From contig JAUWIG010000052.1 of assembly GCA_030605475.1 (NCBI GenBank), positions 1-55,421 on the forward strand: a DNA stretch of 55,421 nt, read 5' to 3'. A program made the position numbers and the translations under genes. Position 1 is the stretch's first letter; the number at the start of each line of letters is the position of its first letter. This DNA comes from Planctomycetota bacterium (GTDB lineage: Bacteria; Planctomycetota; Phycisphaerae; Sedimentisphaerales; Anaerobacaceae). Positions 25,239 through 34,089 of this stretch are shown piece after piece. The notes under the pieces were generated by a model, which was not told where the DNA came from, ran no database searches, and worked only from the letters and a program-made list of their open reading frames with translations.

Positions 25239-25862
25239 TTACTCTTTTGTCCTCTCCGATGGTTTTTCTTTAACGACCCTTTTAGCCAGTCTCAGAAGCT
25301 TAGACCTGACCTTCAAGCCAGCTTTCCCGGCAGCAGTGACATTGATTTCAAAACGAATCTTTTTCTCTTCCACAATGAAATTGATAATACCGCCGACCTC
25401 GAGGAAATCGGCCGTCTCCCCCACTGTCAGCACATACGAATCTTTCAGCGCTTCTATAATTTCCTTTTTTTTTTCAGAAGAACAAATAAACAGCAGGTGA
25501 CACTCCCTGAGAGCCTCGATTTCACGATTCAACGAGGGCTTACCCTTCTTACCGGATTTTTTTAGCTCTTCGAAACTCTTAAACCACTTTACAACAATCT
25601 TCCCGTCCTTGACCTTTTTGCCCTTAATAGGCTCAAAGGCGTTTCCGAACGGGTTTTTGCCGATGATGCCTATGATTATCGGCTCATTACTGTCAGCGGT
25701 TTTTTCCTCCGGCCAGTCAACAAACCTGATAAAGTTATATAAAAAAGCGGCCTTGATTTGATACTCCCGGCTTTGTACAGATTCAGGCAGGGCCTCTGCT
25801 GCAATCGGTACCACAAACAAAGCCAGAGCTAAAACTACAAAGATGTAAACTTTATTTCCCAT
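25239..25862 (-). CDS. YfiR-family periplasmic protein (DUF4154)
   Basis: A 207-residue exported protein with a signal peptide (about 1-23, ending IAAEA) and the YfiR domain: YQIKAAFLYNFIRFVDWPEE, IIIGIIGKNPFG, CHLLFICSSE, VLTVGETADFLEVGGIINFIVEEKKIRFEINVTAA. In Pseudomonas YfiR is the periplasmic brake of a cyclase; elsewhere the family is encoded, as here, with a TonB receptor and a membrane kinase or cyclase that it probably controls. It lies 58 bp after the TonB receptor and 2 bp before the CHASE8 kinase. No clear ribosome binding site is visible at the ATG. Confidence 0.9.
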   Translation of the reverse strand: MGNKVYIFVVLALALFVVPIAAEALPESVQSREYQIKAAFLYNFIRFVDWPEEKTADSNEPIIIGIIGKNPFGNAFEPIKGKKVKDGKIVVKWFKSFEELKKSGKKGKPSLNREIEALRECHLLFICSSEKKKEIIEALKDSYVLTVGETADFLEVGGIINFIVEEKKIRFEINVTAAGKAGLKVRSKLLRLAKRVVKEKPSERTKE

Positions 25863-25920
25863 TCTTTTGCAATTATTGAATCTCTCGTATTACCCACCCC
25901 TATATAACTAATTCTCCAAC

Positions 25921-28122
25921 TTAGAACTTCCATATCAGCCTGATAAAGTACTCAGTGTGGGGGTTGATGTCGCGGGAAACCCCATCATAGGTATAACCAC
26001 CCCACCATGGGTGGTCCTCACCTGTAAGATTGTATCCGCTTACCTGAAATTCAAAGTTTTTATTTAACTTTAACGTAAGGGTGGCGTTTAAGTAATTTGC
26101 CGGCCATTTCAATTTGGAGTCAGCGTTGCGCTGGCCACGGATTCCCCAGGGACGAAAGTACGTAAGCCCCAAGGTGCATTTATCCTCGATGAGATTAATA
26201 ATAGCCTGCGCCTTGGTCATATGCGTAGGCATCTGCGCCCAGTCATGGTGGTTGTAGGATAGATAAGTTGCATCGAAGCTGCTCTCGACATCGGCGAAGT
26301 GCACCGGCCGGCTGAAACTATGACTTAATTTAAGCTTTAGATTTTTGGTTCGATAGTCCCCTGAGAATTCCAATCCTGTGGCTTTTACTTCCGGCCAATT
26401 GTACTGGGAGCCCGGGCCGCCTTGATTCCTACTCCAGAAGTTGATTAAGTCCTTGTACATAGTGTAATAACCTATCAAAGATGTGCTGAATTTTGGGCTG
26501 AACTTATGCAAGATGTGTAACTCAAAACTCTGGACCTTTTCCGGGTCCGGCTTTTCTTTTGTTGTGCCGATGACTGCCGAATAATGCGACCAGGGAGGCG
26601 TTCGGTAACCGGTGTTGTAAAGGAATTTCAGGTTCGTCTTTTCACTAAGGTCGTGAGAGATGGCAAACCGGGGCGTAATACTCGTCGGGGTTTTGTTGTG
26701 GTTTTCTACTCGCACGCCGGCAAAAAAGGTGGTGCGTTCGTCAATCTGCCAAATATCCTCAGCGAGGAAAGCAGCAAAATAAAGGTTTTCCGGTCTTATG
26801 CTCCGACTATCGCTTCTATAGTAGACCTTGCCGGCACCTGCTCCCGTGCTCCTTCTCGAGACGCTTCGATTCCCGCCTCTAAAATCAGGACCGGAATGCA
26901 TCCAGAAAAGTTCCAGCCCGCTGGTAAGTTTATGATTGGCCCAGCCATCGTAATAATGGAAGAACTGGCCCCTCAGCTTTCTCTCGCCACGGGTTGCTAT
27001 TCTCGTGCCCGCCTCCGCAATAAAGCTTCTGGTACCATCGCCATTGAGATTGTTACTCCACCAATCTCTGGCCTTCTCCTGTCCCATTTCATCCATTCCG
27101 AAGGCAAGGCTTGCTTTTATACTGCTGTTTTCACTGAATTTGTGTTTGATTTCAGGCTGGACAAAGAACCAGTTGTGAAACCAATAACAGTCGGCGGTGT
27201 TCATCATATAGCGACTCTGTCCAGGGCGGCTGCCGCTGGTATATGGTTCTTCGAATTTGTCCTGAACGTACCTCATCCTCACAGTGAGGTCGCCCCGCTG
27301 GATATTGCCGTGGAACTTAAACGAGGGGTAGAAATGGTCCCAGTGTCTTCCAGCGTCGGCGTGGTTATCCCTGTTTCTCCTCCTCAAGTCGCTTGTAGTG
27401 CCGGGGTTCCAGCCTCCGCCTTTGGGAGTGAAGCCGTCGGACTGTTTATACCCAAAGTAGTAAAAAGAATTCCAATCATCTGCTTTTCTCTCACCAAACT
27501 TTATCGACGATTCAAACCTATCATATCTTCCATAGCCGGAGGTGAGCTCCGTTCCTTGAAAGTCCCTGCCGGTTTTGGTAATGAAGTTGATGACACCCGA
27601 TGTGGCCCCGGAGCCATAAAGCGTGGAGCCGACTCCCTGAGTTATCTCAATTCGGTCCAGCTCATCCAGAAGCCCTAAGTATCTCTCGTTGAATGCTCCC
27701 CAGGAAGTAAGGGAAGTGCAGTTAAGCCCGTCAATCATAAAGATGTATTTACCGTTATTGTCGGCCGCTATGCCTCTAAAACAATAAAGACCGGTTCGTT
27801 GGGAGCGGTGGATATCGCCGACACCGCCGGGAACGATGTAGTTAATCACGTCGGTTAGATGCCGCAGCCCCAAAAGTTTCAATTCATCGGCGGTAATTAC
27901 CGTAACGGTGGCGGGCATCTGCTCTTTTTTGAGAGGCCGGCTGGCGCCGGTGGTAACCACAATCGGCACTTCCATCAAAGCCTCAAGAGGCATTTCAAAA
28001 AAGTCCCCTTGTTCATTTGGCTCTTGTTGTTCTGCAAGCACCGGTGGGCAAATGCTAAACAAGCCCAAGAGCATCAGAATAAACACAAATTTGCGTATTA
28101 AAGAATATTCCTTCGCAAACAT
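25921..28122 (-). CDS. TonB-dependent outer-membrane receptor
   Basis: A 733-residue outer-membrane receptor. A signal peptide (about 1-30, ending VLAE) is followed by a plug domain (about 50-165: VVTTGASRPLKKEQMPATVTVI, IFMIDGLN, IEITQGVGSTLYGSGATSGVINFITK) and a 22-strand type barrel ending in RLIWKF. The plug has the usual metal/colicin-receptor style. Ligand unknown; being first in a run with YfiR and a membrane kinase suggests it either takes up the signal or transmits it. AAGGAAAG stands 5 bases before the ATG. It begins about 100 bp after a kinase remnant at 28224-28316. Confidence 0.93.
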   Translation of the reverse strand: MFAKEYSLIRKFVFILMLLGLFSICPPVLAEQQEPNEQGDFFEMPLEALMEVPIVVTTGASRPLKKEQMPATVTVITADELKLLGLRHLTDVINYIVPGGVGDIHRSQRTGLYCFRGIAADNNGKYIFMIDGLNCTSLTSWGAFNERYLGLLDELDRIEITQGVGSTLYGSGATSGVINFITKTGRDFQGTELTSGYGRYDRFESSIKFGERKADDWNSFYYFGYKQSDGFTPKGGGWNPGTTSDLRRRNRDNHADAGRHWDHFYPSFKFHGNIQRGDLTVRMRYVQDKFEEPYTSGSRPGQSRYMMNTADCYWFHNWFFVQPEIKHKFSENSSIKASLAFGMDEMGQEKARDWWSNNLNGDGTRSFIAEAGTRIATRGERKLRGQFFHYYDGWANHKLTSGLELFWMHSGPDFRGGNRSVSRRSTGAGAGKVYYRSDSRSIRPENLYFAAFLAEDIWQIDERTTFFAGVRVENHNKTPTSITPRFAISHDLSEKTNLKFLYNTGYRTPPWSHYSAVIGTTKEKPDPEKVQSFELHILHKFSPKFSTSLIGYYTMYKDLINFWSRNQGGPGSQYNWPEVKATGLEFSGDYRTKNLKLKLSHSFSRPVHFADVESSFDATYLSYNHHDWAQMPTHMTKAQAIINLIEDKCTLGLTYFRPWGIRGQRNADSKLKWPANYLNATLTLKLNKNFEFQVSGYNLTGEDHPWWGGYTYDGVSRDINPHTEYFIRLIWKF

Positions 28123-28223
28123 GAGTGCTTTCCTTAATTCAAAATTATTTTAACGGCTCGCTCTCATTCAAGCCGCAGTTCTGTACCATCAACTAAAACT
28201 GTTTGTTTTACAGCGACCCCCTT

Positions 28224-28316
28224 TTATTTTGGCGGTGTCAAAAAGAACATACTGCGACTACCAACTTCAGACTCCACCAAAATCTTGCCCCCATATATCC
28301 CGATAATTTTTCCACC
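28224..28316 (-). pseudogene. Detached C-terminal remnant of a histidine-kinase ATPase domain
   Basis: In one minus-strand frame this segment reads GGKIIGIYGGKILVESEVGS, then RSMFFLTPPK and TAA. It matches the last 30 residues of the kinases in this locus (KKIIGMYDGRIWVESKVGEG and STFFFTLPK). It has no start of its own and lies just after the stop of the truncated hybrid kinase at 28341, so it is probably the lost tail of that gene. Confidence 0.8.
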
Positions 28317-28340
28317 CTTCAAGGCCCAATGTCCCAAAAT

Positions 28341-29576
28341 TCATTGCGTAGTGCCGGTTTCCCCTGCTCGCCCGGTGCCACCCGCAGCAACCGTGCTTGT
28401 CGCCTTGCTAACAAGGTCAGTCAGCACCCGCACTATCCTGTCCCAATTTGGGTCGATAACAAGCTCGGAATCAGGCATAAAGCCTTCTAAGTCGATATCT
28501 CCTTTAGCCGCAAGCGGAGCTAAGGCTTTTAGAACCTGCGAAACTACCGAGCGAAGACCAAGCTCAGTCAGGTCCAATTCCATTTTGTCCGCATCAACTT
28601 GTGAAATATCGAGAAAGTTACTGACAATCTCTCTGACCCTGTCAATATTTTTGTCGGCTAACTCCAGATTATCATCTTTCGAACCAGTCCGGCCCGGAGC
28701 ACTCATAATAGCATTGGAGATATTATTCTTGAGCTCATCCACCGCCGCTTCTAATCGATGGCAGACCGCAATAGCAAGCTCCCTTTTTAGCCGATTTTGT
28801 TTCTCCAATTTCTGATTTAAGGCCCTGAACTCATTCTCCGCATACATTCGTTCCGAAATGTTGCGAGCTATTACGACAAGCGCAACTTCGTTTCCGTTTT
28901 CGTCTCTAACTTCAGACCTGGTAAGAGAAACCGGAAATTCGCTGCCGTCCTTTCGTTTGTGGTAGAACCCAACCTCCCAACCGCCAACAGCTTGATAAGT
29001 GCTTTCTGCACCGGTGCTCAGAGGACTTTCTTTCCAGAGAATATTACTGTCTTTTCCAATAACTTCTTCCTCTTGATATCCATAAGTTTCACAAAATGCC
29101 CTGTTGACGAATGTAATCCTGTCCTCAAGGTCGGTAATATAGACACTATCATCGGTGCTCACGATAGCATGTGACAGCAATCGCAGTCTCGCCTCAATTC
29201 TCTTGTGCTTGATGGCATTTTCGACTGTGATTGGAACAGTTTTAAGATAGTTTCGCTCATGGTCTTTCACCAGATAATCATAAGCGCCGGCCTTCCAGGC
29301 CTTGACAGCTATTTCTTCATCGCCGGCCCCGGTGACAAATATAACAGGGGTATTCTTCACCGAATCCAGGATATCAAACGCTGTGCCATCGCCGAGTAAG
29401 TAGTCAGCAATTACAATATCAAACTGTTTGGAATCCAATATACTTTGAGCCTCCGAAACAGACCCGGCTATTGTGCAATCATATGGAAGCTCCTCATATT
29501 CCGTTAGCCGCTTAAAGGCCATTTGGTCCAGTTCATCGTCTTCAATTAGTAAAATTTTGTGTCTTATACTTTCCAT
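28341..29576 (-). CDS. Receiver-PAS hybrid with degenerate, truncated kinase module
   Basis: A 411-residue protein from ATG 29576, chosen because its N terminus (MESIRHKILLIEDDELDQMAF) aligns with that of the hybrid at 22514-23656. Receiver about 6-120 with D58 in VIADYLLGDG; PAS about 140-255 (DDSVYITDLEDRITFVNRAF to ARNISERMYAENE). The HisKA region keeps a His (AVCHRLEAAV) but lacks the following Glu and the RTPL. The ATPase N box reads RIVRVLTDLVSKATSTV without the key Asn, and the chain then runs into a Gly/Thr-rich tail (AAGGTGRAGETGTTQ) with no G boxes. The gene overlaps no other but follows the stop of the upstream receiver by 5 bp. It should be unable to use ATP. Confidence 0.85.
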   Translation of the reverse strand: MESIRHKILLIEDDELDQMAFKRLTEYEELPYDCTIAGSVSEAQSILDSKQFDIVIADYLLGDGTAFDILDSVKNTPVIFVTGAGDEEIAVKAWKAGAYDYLVKDHERNYLKTVPITVENAIKHKRIEARLRLLSHAIVSTDDSVYITDLEDRITFVNRAFCETYGYQEEEVIGKDSNILWKESPLSTGAESTYQAVGGWEVGFYHKRKDGSEFPVSLTRSEVRDENGNEVALVVIARNISERMYAENEFRALNQKLEKQNRLKRELAIAVCHRLEAAVDELKNNISNAIMSAPGRTGSKDDNLELADKNIDRVREIVSNFLDISQVDADKMELDLTELGLRSVVSQVLKALAPLAAKGDIDLEGFMPDSELVIDPNWDRIVRVLTDLVSKATSTVAAGGTGRAGETGTTQ

Positions 29577-29580
29577 ACTC

Positions 29581-30006
29581 TTAGCCCCCATCTGGCAATT
29601 CGCTTAAGGTCCAGTAAAAGTCAATTGTCCTGATTGCCTCCACAAACTTTTTATAATCAACCGGCTTGACTATATAGCCCGCAACGCTCAGCTCAAAGCT
29701 TTCAACTATATCCCTTTCCTCCCTGGATGTGGTCAATACCACAACAGGAATCTTTCTCAGCGTATCGTCGGCTTTTGCGATTTTCAGAAATTCGATGCCG
29801 TTCATCTTCGGCATATTCAAATCCAGAAGAATGACACACGGTTTTCTATTACCCTCGTTTCTTAAATACTCCAGAGCTTGCTCACCATTAATCGTATGAG
29901 CTAACGGGTTCGCAACTTTAAGGTCCTTAAAAGCCCGTTTGACGGTCATTGCGTCCACGTGGTCATCCTCAACAAACAATATTGGCTTCTTTGAGTTTCG
30001 CGTCAT
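29581..30006 (-). CDS. Single-domain response regulator, Rcp1/CheY type
   Basis: A 141-residue stand-alone receiver of the Rcp1-like group, which normally works with phytochrome-like or PAS kinases of the HDLKAPL class. Acidic pair at 14-15 in FVEDDHVD, phosphoacceptor D62 in VILLDLNMPKMNG, the Thr in VVVLTTS and the Lys in GYIVKPVDY are all present. There is no output domain. The start overlaps the end of the upstream kinase gene by 38 bp, which indicates translational coupling and a cognate pair. The downstream hybrid starts 5 bp after its stop. Confidence 0.92.
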   Translation of the reverse strand: MTRNSKKPILFVEDDHVDAMTVKRAFKDLKVANPLAHTINGEQALEYLRNEGNRKPCVILLDLNMPKMNGIEFLKIAKADDTLRKIPVVVLTTSREERDIVESFELSVAGYIVKPVDYKKFVEAIRTIDFYWTLSELPDGG

Positions 30007-31720
30007 CTTTAACCCCCCTTTCTTGCTTTGGCAATGTAAAGAAGAATGTGCTTCCTTCGCCCGGTTTTGATTCCACCCAGATTTTACCCTTATATAACTC
30101 TACAATTTTCTTCGTCACAGTAAGGCCGACGCCGGTGCTTTCAAATTCATCATGAGGTGATAATGTCTGGAATATTCGGAAGATTTTTTCGAAGTGCTTT
30201 TCTTCGATTCCAGGGCCATTATCAGCAACACTGAACTTCCAGAAGCCGTCCTCTTCGACACAGCCGACTCTTATTTGACCCTTTGGTTTATCCATATATT
30301 TCGCAGCATTGCTCAGCAGATTCTGGAACACCTGCACAATGCGGGTCTCGTCACACTCAACTATAGGTAGTTGATTTTCGATTGTAATTTCGATGTTCTC
30401 CGGCGGAGCAATCGTATCGATAACTTTCGGAACAAGCTCATTCAGATTCACCTGAATTTTTTCTTCTTCAACACGTCCGACTTTCGAATAACGAAGAACC
30501 CCGTCAATTAAATCATGCATTTGCTTCACTTTGGAAACCAGCAAATTCACTTTTTCTTTGCCGTCTTCGCCGAGCTTATCCGCATAATCAGTTGATATCC
30601 AATTTGCAACCGACCTTATACCGCGCAGTGGTGCCTTCAAATCGTGCGACACTATATGCGCAAACTCCCTCAGTTCCCGATTGATACTTGCCACCTCCTT
30701 CAAAAGCTCTGTCTGCCTTTCTTCAGCCATCTTGCGCTCTATAATTTCCTGCTGAAGCTGATTATTGACATCCCTAAGGTCAGCGGTGCTTTCCGTCACT
30801 TTTACTTCCACTTCCTCCTTAGCTTTTTGAAGCACCTCCTCAATTTGCTCATGCCTGACCACTTCTATCTTCGACCTTTCTATTTCTTTAAGACCTTGTA
30901 TCGCGACACCCAATATAGGCATAGCGTAGCCGAAAACATTTGCCCAATGAGCCACATCAAAGAAAATGTCATAAAGATTCTTGGAAAAGGATATATAAAT
31001 CTGCCCCCCTACGTTAAACAGGATACTGGCAAGAAGCATGCCGCAAAAGATATTGCCCTGTGCTAAATACCGTCTTAAGATGAGAAAAAAGGCTATCAAA
31101 AACAAAATAGCCGAAAAGAAATCAACAGGTCTTGAGATTAGTTTTTCAGCAAAGATAAACTGCGGCAGCGGAAGCATAAAGGCCAATCCCGTGATGCCCC
31201 CTCCAAGCAGGAGCGCCAAACCGGATAAAATATACACCTCTCGTTTTTCGCTCGCAACTTTTTTCACAAGTCGCTCTGAGAACGGGGCTGCTATTATCAT
31301 CAGAGCCAGTGCAATCCTTCCACCCGCATAAGTCGCCGGAACAAATCTTGAAAGGTCGACCTTTACGTCTTCAAACAGACGGCTCCATGAAAGTATTCCA
31401 TGGACCAAATCCTCGCTGCCACCTATTAAAAAACCGAGCCCGACAACCAAATAAAAAGAATCTTTCAAAGCAAAAAAATACACGAGACAGGCACCCCCGG
31501 CGAGCAACGCAAAAAGTGAACCTACTATTTTAATGCAGGAATGAAAATCGCTGGAACTAACCCAGTTGGAAAGAGCCACCTCAGGACCAATGGCAACAAA
31601 CCCAAGAGCAATAAATATGCATATCAACGCAGATATATCTATTTTTTTGTTCCTGGTGTAGACCTTGTCAATAAATCCACCGTCGGCATCCCTGCCGGTA
31701 ACAACCAAATCTTCCTCCAT
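29969..31720 (-). CDS. Multi-span membrane histidine kinase (MASE3-like sensor)
   Basis: A 583-residue kinase with about eight hydrophobic segments between residues 28 and 275, resembling an integral-membrane MASE3-type sensor (GGRIALALMIIAAPFSERL is characteristic). A coiled coil (about 280-350) joins it to HisKA with H359 in HIVSHDLKAPLRGI and a HATPase containing QVFQNLLSNAAKYMD, VADNGPGI and GVGLTVTKKIVELY. The core (including ANWISTDYADKLGEDGKEK) is close to those of the kinases at 23671 and 31736. It starts 15 bp after the stop of the upstream REC-PAS-PAS kinase and overlaps the following receiver gene by 38 bp. Confidence 0.92.
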   Translation of the reverse strand: MEEDLVVTGRDADGGFIDKVYTRNKKIDISALICIFIALGFVAIGPEVALSNWVSSSDFHSCIKIVGSLFALLAGGACLVYFFALKDSFYLVVGLGFLIGGSEDLVHGILSWSRLFEDVKVDLSRFVPATYAGGRIALALMIIAAPFSERLVKKVASEKREVYILSGLALLLGGGITGLAFMLPLPQFIFAEKLISRPVDFFSAILFLIAFFLILRRYLAQGNIFCGMLLASILFNVGGQIYISFSKNLYDIFFDVAHWANVFGYAMPILGVAIQGLKEIERSKIEVVRHEQIEEVLQKAKEEVEVKVTESTADLRDVNNQLQQEIIERKMAEERQTELLKEVASINRELREFAHIVSHDLKAPLRGIRSVANWISTDYADKLGEDGKEKVNLLVSKVKQMHDLIDGVLRYSKVGRVEEEKIQVNLNELVPKVIDTIAPPENIEITIENQLPIVECDETRIVQVFQNLLSNAAKYMDKPKGQIRVGCVEEDGFWKFSVADNGPGIEEKHFEKIFRIFQTLSPHDEFESTGVGLTVTKKIVELYKGKIWVESKPGEGSTFFFTLPKQERGVKDDAKLKEANIVC

Positions 31721-31735
31721 TTTACCTACTCTCTT

Positions 31736-33592
31736 TCAACGAACGGATTCTAATGCCTTAACCCCCGTTTCTTGCTTTGGCAATGTAAAGAAGAATGTAC
31801 TCCCTTCCCCGACTTTTGACTCTACCCAAATCCTGCCGTCATACATCCCAATAATTTTTTTCACCAAACTCAAACCTATCCCCGTACTTTCAACTTCATC
31901 TCGCACCGACAATGTCTGGAATATTTGAAAGATTCTTTCGAAATATTTTTCTTCAATTCCAGGGCCATTATCAGAAACACTGAATTTCCAAAAATCGTTC
32001 TCTTCGGTACAGCCGATTCTTATCCGGCCCTGTGGTTTATCTATATATCTCACGGCGTTGCTCAGCAAATTCTGGAAAACCTGAATAATGCGGGTCTTTT
32101 CACACTCAAGTACCGGCAACTGGTTTTCAACCGTAATCTCAATATTCTCCGGCGGAGCAACCATATCGATAATTTCCGGAACAAGCTCATTAAGATTCAT
32201 CTCAACGTGTCCTTCTTCAATACGTCCGACTCTCGAATACTGCAGGATTCCATCGATCAAACTATGCATTCTGCCCACCCTGCCCAAAAGCAAATCCAAT
32301 TGTTCTCTGCCGTCCTCATCGAACTTATCCGCATAATCAGTTGATATCCAATTCGCAAGTGTTTCGATACCCCGCAGCGGCGCCTTCAAATCGTGCGACA
32401 CTATATACGCAAAATCCTTTAATTCTCGATTAGCGTTTTCCACCTCCTCAAGAAGTTGGTCCTGACGCTCCTGTGCCAGCTTGCGCTCCGTGATATCGCG
32501 AGAGATGGCTATTATGTAGCCTTCTTTCTTTTGACTTACGTATTTTAGACTTGTTTCCACGAAAAATGTCGCTGCATCTTTGCGCTTATGCCGGCCTTCT
32601 ATAACAATATCCCCCTTGAGTTTTAGTTCTTTGAGGCGCTGCCGCCACGAAGAATCATCCGGTATAGTTTCCTCGATGTCTTTAATGCTCATATCGAGTA
32701 ATTCTTTTCTCGTATACCCGAGACTGGCACATACTTTGTTGTTTACATCCAGAAAACGACCCTGTTTAGGCTCCATTACAAAAATACAGTCATTTGACCG
32801 GTCCATTAGATTTCGAAATAATTGCAGCCTCTCTCTTGTCTGTTTGCGCTCGGTGGTATCGACAAAACAGCCAAGTAGATGCTTGCGACCGTTCAGCATT
32901 ACAGGAACAACGGTCTTGAGAACCGGCACCTCCGTACCGTCAGGTCTTAACAGCACACACTCCGAATTGTCAATGGCCTGTCCAAGGTCGGTAATCGGGC
33001 ACTTCCCAGCTTCCGCCGGGCAGATAAATTGGTGACATACACGACCAATAATTTCTTCTCTGGGTGCACAAATCATCTCGGCTGCAGCTGGATTGATATC
33101 CACAATCGTATGGTTTTCCGCATCGATGACCACAATTCCAGTCTGTATAGAACCTAATATGACCTCCAAACGCTCTTCGTTTTCCCGCAGCACCTCTTCT
33201 GCCTTCTTGCGTTCGAGTGAATATCGAATAGTTCGAACCAATAGGTCCTTGAAAACCTTGTTCTTGACGAGATAGTCACCGGCCCCTCTCTTTACAGCCT
33301 CAACCCCCATTTCCTCGTCCGCAAGACATGTCAACACTACAACGGGTATATCTGGACAGACCTCACAAACCCTATCAACTGTCGCAAGGCCTTGACTGTC
33401 CGGAAGTCCCAGGTCAAGCAGCACCAAATCAAAGCTGTTGTTCTTGAGACGCTCCAGGCACTCAGCCAGACTCTCAGCTGTCTGGACAGCAAATTTAACC
33501 GGCTGCTTCACTTCCGCCAGAGTAAGCTTTGCCAATCTGCAGTCGCCGGGGTCATCGTCCACCAAAAGGATATGTATCAATTCCTTGTACAT
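31736..33592 (-). CDS. Hybrid REC-PAS-PAS histidine kinase with Cys-rich PAS
   Basis: A 618-residue soluble kinase from ATG 33592, chosen for GAGGAG eight bases upstream. Order: receiver about 5-125 with D60 in LVLLDLGLPDSQG; first PAS about 137-250; second PAS about 255-370; HisKA with H400 in YIVSHDLKAPLRGI; HATPase with QVFQNLLSNAVRYID, SDNGPGI and GIGLSLVKKIIGMY. The first PAS carries four cysteines within 25 residues (C175, C186, C191, C198; VCHQFICPAEAGKCPI), a pattern seen in PAS domains that may bind metal or sense redox. It follows the receiver gene at 33598 by 5 bp and precedes the MASE3 kinase by 15 bp. Confidence 0.92.
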   Translation of the reverse strand: MYKELIHILLVDDDPGDCRLAKLTLAEVKQPVKFAVQTAESLAECLERLKNNSFDLVLLDLGLPDSQGLATVDRVCEVCPDIPVVVLTCLADEEMGVEAVKRGAGDYLVKNKVFKDLLVRTIRYSLERKKAEEVLRENEERLEVILGSIQTGIVVIDAENHTIVDINPAAAEMICAPREEIIGRVCHQFICPAEAGKCPITDLGQAIDNSECVLLRPDGTEVPVLKTVVPVMLNGRKHLLGCFVDTTERKQTRERLQLFRNLMDRSNDCIFVMEPKQGRFLDVNNKVCASLGYTRKELLDMSIKDIEETIPDDSSWRQRLKELKLKGDIVIEGRHKRKDAATFFVETSLKYVSQKKEGYIIAISRDITERKLAQERQDQLLEEVENANRELKDFAYIVSHDLKAPLRGIETLANWISTDYADKFDEDGREQLDLLLGRVGRMHSLIDGILQYSRVGRIEEGHVEMNLNELVPEIIDMVAPPENIEITVENQLPVLECEKTRIIQVFQNLLSNAVRYIDKPQGRIRIGCTEENDFWKFSVSDNGPGIEEKYFERIFQIFQTLSVRDEVESTGIGLSLVKKIIGMYDGRIWVESKVGEGSTFFFTLPKQETGVKALESVR

Positions 33593-33597
33593 TGTAA

Positions 33598-34041
33598 TTA
33601 GCTCCTCGAAACTTTCCTGCATATAGTAAACCAATACTCTTCAAGCTTGCTCATCATACCCCGGAGGCCTTCTAAATTTACGGGCTTCCTTATGTAGCCT
33701 GATGCGTGCAATTTGTAACTGTCGATAACATCCTGCTCCGAATCCGAAGTCGTCAGAATCACAACCGGGATGGTGTCCAGCTCATCATCGGCCTTGATAC
33801 GCCTGAGAAACTCTTTCCCTCCCATTCCCGGCATATTCAAATCAAGTAAAATCAAGTCCGGCATAGGATGCTCGCTGTCGCCGGCTTTGCTGCCGGAGAG
33901 GTAATCAAGAGCATCCTCCCCACTTTCAGCAACAAAAAGCTCGTTACTTATCCGCTGGTTCAACAGCGACTTCTTTATCAGCTTCTGGTCTCCCGGGTCA
34001 TCTTCCACCAGTAGTATTATTGCTTCTTTTAATACCTCCAT
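33598..34041 (-). CDS. Single-domain response regulator, Rcp1/CheY type
   Basis: A 147-residue stand-alone receiver. Acidic pair in LVEDDPGD (14-15), phosphoacceptor D67 in LILLDLNMPGMGG, Thr in VVILTTSDS and Lys in GYIRKPVN are present, so it should be phosphorylated normally. It lies 48 bp after the membrane kinase gene at 34090 and 5 bp before the REC-PAS-PAS kinase, repeating the kinase-receiver-hybrid order seen at 31720-28341. AGAAGGGAAG precedes the ATG. Paralogue of the receiver at 29581. Confidence 0.92.
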   Translation of the reverse strand: MEVLKEAIILLVEDDPGDQKLIKKSLLNQRISNELFVAESGEDALDYLSGSKAGDSEHPMPDLILLDLNMPGMGGKEFLRRIKADDELDTIPVVILTTSDSEQDVIDSYKLHASGYIRKPVNLEGLRGMMSKLEEYWFTICRKVSRS

Positions 34042-34089
34042 TTTGACTTCCCTTCTGTTTTATTTGTTGTTTCTGTTATTCTCTAAGCG

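Noticed and set aside
26584..27678. 364-codon plus-strand frame
   Set aside because: Antisense to the TonB receptor barrel, with no start signal or recognisable domain.
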